In this document: positions 60,049 through 64,000 of the stretch, piece after piece
How positions within the stretch are numbered: position 1 is the first letter of the stretch
How the letters are laid out: every line of letters begins with the position of its first letter
Assembly (NCBI RefSeq): GCF_014654785.1
Contig: NZ_BNBD01000014.1
Span: forward strand, 100,501 to 164,500
Length of the DNA stretch: 64,000 nt
Origin: Streptomyces mashuensis
Lineage (GTDB): Bacteria > Actinomycetota > Actinomycetes > Streptomycetales > Streptomycetaceae
Direction of reading: 5' to 3'
Made by a program: the position numbers and the translations under genes
Notes under the pieces: model-generated
The model's database searches: none
What the model was told of the DNA's origin: nothing
The model's input: only the letters and a program-made list of their open reading frames with translations

Positions 60049-61913
60049 GGAGCAGAGCCGTCGTCGTACATCACGCCGGAACCGGGCAGCCGCGTCCACG
60101 ACCGGGTACGGAACCGGTGCAGCCGGCAGTCCTCCGACAAGGCGAAGCGGGGAAGCGAGACGCCGAACGCGGTGGCGACGGCCTCCAGCGCACGGCGCTC
60201 GCCCACCAGCCAGCCGGCGCGGTCGCCGGTACGAGAGAAGAAGCGCCCGGGTTCGAGGGGCGGCGGTATGGAACCACTGCGCACGACGTCCGCCTCGTAG
60301 GCGGTGAATGCGTAGCGTTCCACGCCCTCCTCCGCAACGGACAGGTGGAAGACCGGCGGACCGGGGAACTCGTCACGGCTGCACCACACCACCACGGCGC
60401 GGGTGGCGCGGGATGCCGCCGCGGCCGGGGACACGAAGCGACTCGCGCTGAAACCACGCTCATGTCCGTCGAACGCGAAGCTCCACCCCGGGCCGGCCCG
60501 GCCCACGGCCATCAGCGGCTTGTCGTCGTACCAAGGGGTTTCATCACGGCGGGGGGCCAGAAAGTGGTGTGCCTCCCAGGATGTCGACGGCTCGAGCAGG
60601 ACGCTCTCCTCGTCCGCCTCCTCGTCCGCGCCGATGAGCCCGGGCAGCTCTGCCGGCCCCACGCCTTCCACCAGAACGAAGCGGTAGCCCGATTCCAGGC
60701 TGCGGACCGTCCCTTCGGCCAGCCAGGCCAGGCCATCGGGGGTCGGCGTCCGTGCGATGGGGCCGGGGCCCGGCACCGCGTGGGGCCCTCGGGGGACGGA
60801 CAGGAACTCCCTCCTGCGCTCCCCCGTCATCAACGGCCCCAGGATGGAGTCCTCCAGCAGCCCGAACGGCGCAAGATGCGTGGCGTCCAACGGCTGCCAC
60901 TGGGGCAGCGCCGCCCTGATCGTGTACCACGCCGCGTCCGCGTCACCCCAGCGCGCCTGCTCCCGGGCCTCGTCGACGGCAGCGCCGAACCCCCCGGGCG
61001 TGACGTAGCTGAAGGACGGCTTTCTGCGCCACGGCCCGATCAGCAGGGCATATGGATCACGCCTGCGGTGCCCGCCGGCGACGGGCTTCGGCACGGGCAG
61101 AAACTCCCGCTCGCGTACCGCGTCGGACATCCCCCAGCTGCTGTTGATGGACGACGTCTTCCCCAGCACGTAGTCGATCTGCGTGACGAGCGCTGTCGCC
61201 CGGGGCCTGCCGAACGCATCGGGCTCCGTGAGCGCGGCCCTGGCCCGCTCGTACTCCCCCGCCAGCGCCCAGTGCCAGGCGTCCTCCACCACAGCGTCCA
61301 GGGCTCGGGTCGTCGCGTTGACGAACCCCGCCTCCGGCCCCGGGGCGGCTCGCAGGCGGTGGAACTGGCGATACATGTCCTCCATGTACGCGCGGAACGA
61401 CTCGTACCGCCGAGGGGGGCCGGCCGCCCGCACTTCGTGGCAGTACACCGCCCATTCGCCGTCGTCGCCGACGTCCAGCGGATCCATGAGCACATAGGTT
61501 GCGTCGGACTCCACGTCCAGTTGCAGGGCGCGGCTCCACATGTCCGCCTGCAGGACTTCTTCGGGCGAGGAGTGTTCGACGAGCTCGCCGCGGTAGAAAT
61601 CACCGAAGCCGGCTTCGTCCTCGTACCAGCGGGCGTGTGCGGTCCCGGCGAGGAGACCGACGAACCCGCCGGCGTGCCGCCAGCCGTCGGTGACGTGAAG
61701 GAACTCCCGGTACGAGGGCGGGAGCCGGCAGCCGAGCCGTTCCTCCAGGGCCGCGACGTCCGCTGCGCCGGCGGGCGCGAACCCCAGCCAGCGCTGCTGC
61801 CGCGCAGCATCATCCGGGAAGTCCTACTCGGAATCGCACGACTCCGCCCACTCCGCCCACTCCGCGCTCCAGCGCTCGAGGAAGGACCGCCAGTCGAGGG
61901 TCGTCACCGTCAT
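60045..61913 (-). pseudogene. SUKH (SMI1/KNR4) domain protein gene interrupted by TAG codon
   Basis: Starting at ATG 61913 the frame encodes MTVTTLDWRSFLERWSAEWA and so on for 29 codons, reaches TAG at 61824-61826 as codon 30, then continues in the same frame: DFPDDAARQQRWLGFAPAG, VAALEERLGCRLPPSYREFL (SUKH motif), HVTDGWRHAGGFVG, and about 500 further residues. There is no usable start between the TAG and the SUKH core, so the whole frame of 622 codons appears to be one gene split by a single amber codon. SUKH proteins are often immunity proteins against secreted toxins. Read-through, pseudogene or sequencing error are all possible. Confidence 0.7.
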
Positions 61914-61991
61914 GACCGGATGCTCGCACGCGGCACTGACATCACCCACGGACCTGCGGCACAGCGGGCACGCCCCACGCATACTTGGGTG

Positions 61992-62501
61992 ATGCTCACG
62001 TCTTCCCCCGCCCGGTTCCGGGACCCCGGCTACTGGAAACACCACTTCGCCGTCTCCGACTGCATACTCGTGCGCTGCCCTCGGTGCGACCGGCAGGCAG
62101 AGGTGGTCACGGCCGTCCGCGATGCCGGGGAGGATTCATCGCGCTTTGACGTGCCGCGGCGGCTCGTGTGCCGTCACTGCGGACTGTCACGGCAACGGAA
62201 CAAGAACGATCCGATCGTTTTCTTCCGGGGCGGCTCCCAGGAGATGCTCGATCCCTACTTCCACGAGTCGCTCTGGCTCCAGAGGAACACGCGACACGGC
62301 CGCCTGTGGGCATACAACCCCGAACATCTCGACCTGTTGCGACGGTATGTGCAGGCGACCCTGCGCGAGCACGACCCCTGGTACGAACCCTGGCGCAAGA
62401 TGGGGCTCTTCGGCCGCCTTCCCTCGTGGATCAAGCAGGCGAAGAACCGGGACGAAGTGCTTCGGGGGCTGGACCGCATGCGAGCCTCACTCGCGGCGTG
62501 A
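61992..62501 (+). CDS. Small zinc-ribbon protein of unknown function (169 aa)
   Basis: One four-cysteine zinc site: CPRCDRQAEV (about 29-32) and CRHCGLSRQRNK (about 60-63), followed by YNPEHLDLLRRYVQATLREH (about 107-126) and WRKMGLFGRLPSWIKQAKNR. The block looks like an actinobacterial TFIIB-type zinc-ribbon protein seen beside SUKH-like genes, but I cannot name it. It diverges from the SUKH gene with 78 bases between them. Confidence 0.7.
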   Translation: MLTSSPARFRDPGYWKHHFAVSDCILVRCPRCDRQAEVVTAVRDAGEDSSRFDVPRRLVCRHCGLSRQRNKNDPIVFFRGGSQEMLDPYFHESLWLQRNTRHGRLWAYNPEHLDLLRRYVQATLREHDPWYEPWRKMGLFGRLPSWIKQAKNRDEVLRGLDRMRASLAA

Positions 62502-62626
62502 GCCGACCCCACTGGGCGGCCGGGAAGCGCCGTTCACCTTCTCCTCGACGTCGGACGGCGGGCAGCCCATCACCCCGCCGGCTGATGCGGCGAACACCAG
62601 CGCCAGCACCGCCGCAGCCGTGGTGT

Positions 62627-63826
62627 CTAACGGGCGAGCCGGAAGCGGTGTACGACGGCATCGAGTTTGGACACCCAGTGGAAGAGCTCCGCTTCCGTGG
62701 AAGCGACGACTTTGCAGCTGAGGAGGGTGCCGTCGACGAGTCCTATGTGGACGGTCAGCTCGCGGCCCGCCCAGGTGCGGTCGACGTTCCATATCCGGTA
62801 CCAGGGAAAGCGCAGCGTCTTGCCCTTGCGGTTGAAAGCGATGCCGTGGCCGTCGGCGACGATCGCGTTCTTCCGGTCCATGGCCAGGAGTTCCGGCGCC
62901 TTGACCGGTGGCGCAGGGCTGACGGGAACGGGCGGCACGGCCACGGCGGGCCGATGGGGCGGCGGCGGGGGCGGAGCGGGGGTGTGCGGGATGGCAGGTT
63001 GCGGGGATGGGGTCGGGACGACGGCCGTGGGGGTGTAGAGGGGGCTGACGATGCCGTCGGCGGTGAAGGCGTCCAGGAGCTGCTCGGGGGTCGGCCGGCG
63101 TTGCGGTTCCTTGTCCATGCAGGCAGCCACCACGGCCCGCAGCCCCGCCGGCACCGCCGTCAGGTCCGCCTCCTGGTGCACCGAGCGGTACATCAGTGCC
63201 ATGGGCGTTCCTTCGCCGAAGGGGCTGCCGCCTGCGGCGGCGATGAGCACCGCGCCCAGCGCGAACACGTCCGACGCCCCGGTGACGGGACGGCCTTCCG
63301 CCTGCTCGGGCGAGAGGAAACCGGGGGTGCCCACGGAGGTCCCCGTGACGGTCAGACCGGCTCCCTCCACGGCGCGGGAGATGCCGAAGTCCAGCACTCG
63401 GGGGCCGTCCTCGGCCATGACGATGTTGCCGGGCTTGAGGTCGCGGTGCACCAGTCCGCACTGGTGAATGGCCTGCAGCGCCTCGGCCAGCGCGGCGCCC
63501 AGGCTGCGCAGCGCCGGCTCGGAGAGGGGGCCTCGCGTGGTGACGAGGTCGGAGAGGGTGGGGCCGGGGATGTAGGCGGTGGCCAGCCAGGGCGTCTCCG
63601 ACTCCGGGTCGGCGTCGACCACGGGCGCGGTGTGGAAGCCTCCCACGCGCCGCGCCGAGTCCACCTCCGCGCGGAAGCGCTCCCTGAAGACCGGGTCACG
63701 GGCCAGTTCCGGCCGTGCCACCTTCACCGCCACAGCGCGGCCGCCGCGCGAACGGGCCAGGTAGACGATCCCCATCCCGCCTTCACCGAGCACCCGCTCG
63801 ACGGCATACGTCCCAATGTGCTCCAT
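62627..63826 (-). CDS. Ser/Thr protein kinase with C-terminal PH-like domain (399 aa)
   Basis: Hanks-type kinase: glycine loop VLGEGGMGIVYLARSR, Lys in VAVKVARPE, catalytic loop LVHRDLKPGNIVM, DFG in VLDFGISRA and SVGTPGFLSPEQAEG. After a Pro-rich linker (about 270-310; PAPPPPPPHRP), an ending domain (AFNRKGKTLRFPWYRIWNVD, WAGRELTVHIGLVDGTLLSC) looks PH-like. No transmembrane helix is seen, so it is likely a soluble kinase. ATG 63826, ten bases after GGGAGG, is preferred to GTG 63835. The 170 bases to the window end hold only its promoter. Confidence 0.93.
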   Translation of the reverse strand: MEHIGTYAVERVLGEGGMGIVYLARSRGGRAVAVKVARPELARDPVFRERFRAEVDSARRVGGFHTAPVVDADPESETPWLATAYIPGPTLSDLVTTRGPLSEPALRSLGAALAEALQAIHQCGLVHRDLKPGNIVMAEDGPRVLDFGISRAVEGAGLTVTGTSVGTPGFLSPEQAEGRPVTGASDVFALGAVLIAAAGGSPFGEGTPMALMYRSVHQEADLTAVPAGLRAVVAACMDKEPQRRPTPEQLLDAFTADGIVSPLYTPTAVVPTPSPQPAIPHTPAPPPPPPHRPAVAVPPVPVSPAPPVKAPELLAMDRKNAIVADGHGIAFNRKGKTLRFPWYRIWNVDRTWAGRELTVHIGLVDGTLLSCKVVASTEAELFHWVSKLDAVVHRFRLAR

Positions 63827-64000
63827 GCGCTCCACGCCTCCCTTTTCAACCGCGCAAGCCTATGCGCCCCTTCCTGTTCAGCTGAAAAGGAGTCAGCGGT
63901 TACAGAGCATTGCCGGGGCTCGGCCCCCAGCATTCTCTTCGACGCTGTTGGCGAATTCGGGGGCTGGTCCTACTTCGCCCCGCCGAGCGTGAGCTCGGCG

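Noticed and set aside
57180..61991. Open plus-strand frame of about 1600 codons leading into the zinc-ribbon gene
   Set aside because: It lies opposite the aldo/keto reductase, epimerase and SUKH genes and shows no recognisable motif; only its last 169 codons (from 61992) look real.
1..64000. CRISPR arrays, tRNA or rRNA genes, complete insertion sequences, integrase or attachment sites
   Set aside because: I looked for repeated spacer-like arrays, cloverleaf T-loop/acceptor patterns and transposase or integrase genes with terminal repeats and found none beyond the two transposase fragments listed.

Overview
The window looks like Streptomyces or a close relative. It has very high GC, GTG and TTG starts, many 4-base ATGA/GTGA gene overlaps, rare TTA codons confined to a few regulatory or secondary-metabolism genes, and families typical of that genus (DUF5954-like, SUKH, TAP-type S33 peptidase, HDO and ATP-grasp enzymes). 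The mix of partial biosynthetic clusters, transposase scraps and broken genes suggests an accessory region such as a chromosome arm. No tRNA, rRNA or CRISPR array was seen. All assignments come from reading motifs; no database search was possible.

Region 1 (1-8220) is one rightward, tightly packed tailoring operon: two O-methyltransferases, two cytochromes P450, a TenA-fold protein lacking the TenA nucleophile, an MFS exporter, an FAD monooxygenase and an NmrA-like reductase. It is the end of a cluster whose core lies left of the window. Region 2 (8221-12910) starts with a deletion scar (truncated DUF1330 and LysR genes facing away from each other), then a convergent ATP-grasp ligase and 2OG-Fe(II) oxygenase, then a second FAD monooxygenase.

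Region 3 (13096-31439) is the most interesting part. An AraC regulator with two TTA codons precedes an EamA exporter, an aminotransferase and a DUF2000 protein. Next come a B12-type radical SAM enzyme, a type II thioesterase and a one-module NRPS whose condensation domain has lost its HHxxxDG motif. A strong hairpin separates these from a leftward operon of nine genes: DRE-TIM (HMGL) aldolase, haem-oxygenase-like diiron oxidase, class IV aminotransferase, glutathionylspermidine-synthase-like ATP-grasp ligase, NSAR/OSBS-like enolase-superfamily enzyme, RraA-like aldolase, MlrC-like metallopeptidase, nitroreductase and hotdog thioesterase. Together they suggest that an unusual amino acid is built, ligated and oxidised. 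I do not recognise the set as a known pathway. The first gene of the leftward operon carries a TTA codon, which predicts bldA control.

Region 4 (31440-44121) mixes intact genes (DUF1963, a TetR/serine-hydrolase pair with a clear operator, a flavin split-barrel protein, a YbdK-like ligase, a flavin-dependent halogenase with a TTA codon, an alpha/beta hydrolase) with gene debris: a serine hydrolase missing an internal piece, a RibD/DHFR-like fragment, IS5- and IS701-type transposase scraps, a second copy of the NmrA 3' end, an ATP-grasp fragment, and a PKS ER-KR-ACP tail joined to the front half of an ECF sigma gene.

Region 5 (44280-64000) is mostly intact regulatory and housekeeping-like genes: a SnoaL-LUD fusion, LysR/SnoaL/NmrA, a secreted peptidase, a two-component system, DUF5954, a MerR-linked serine hydrolase, a TetR/quinone-oxidoreductase pair with an operator and apparently leaderless start, an aldo/keto reductase, an epimerase, a LysR, a SUKH gene interrupted by an amber codon, a zinc-ribbon protein and a Ser/Thr protein kinase.
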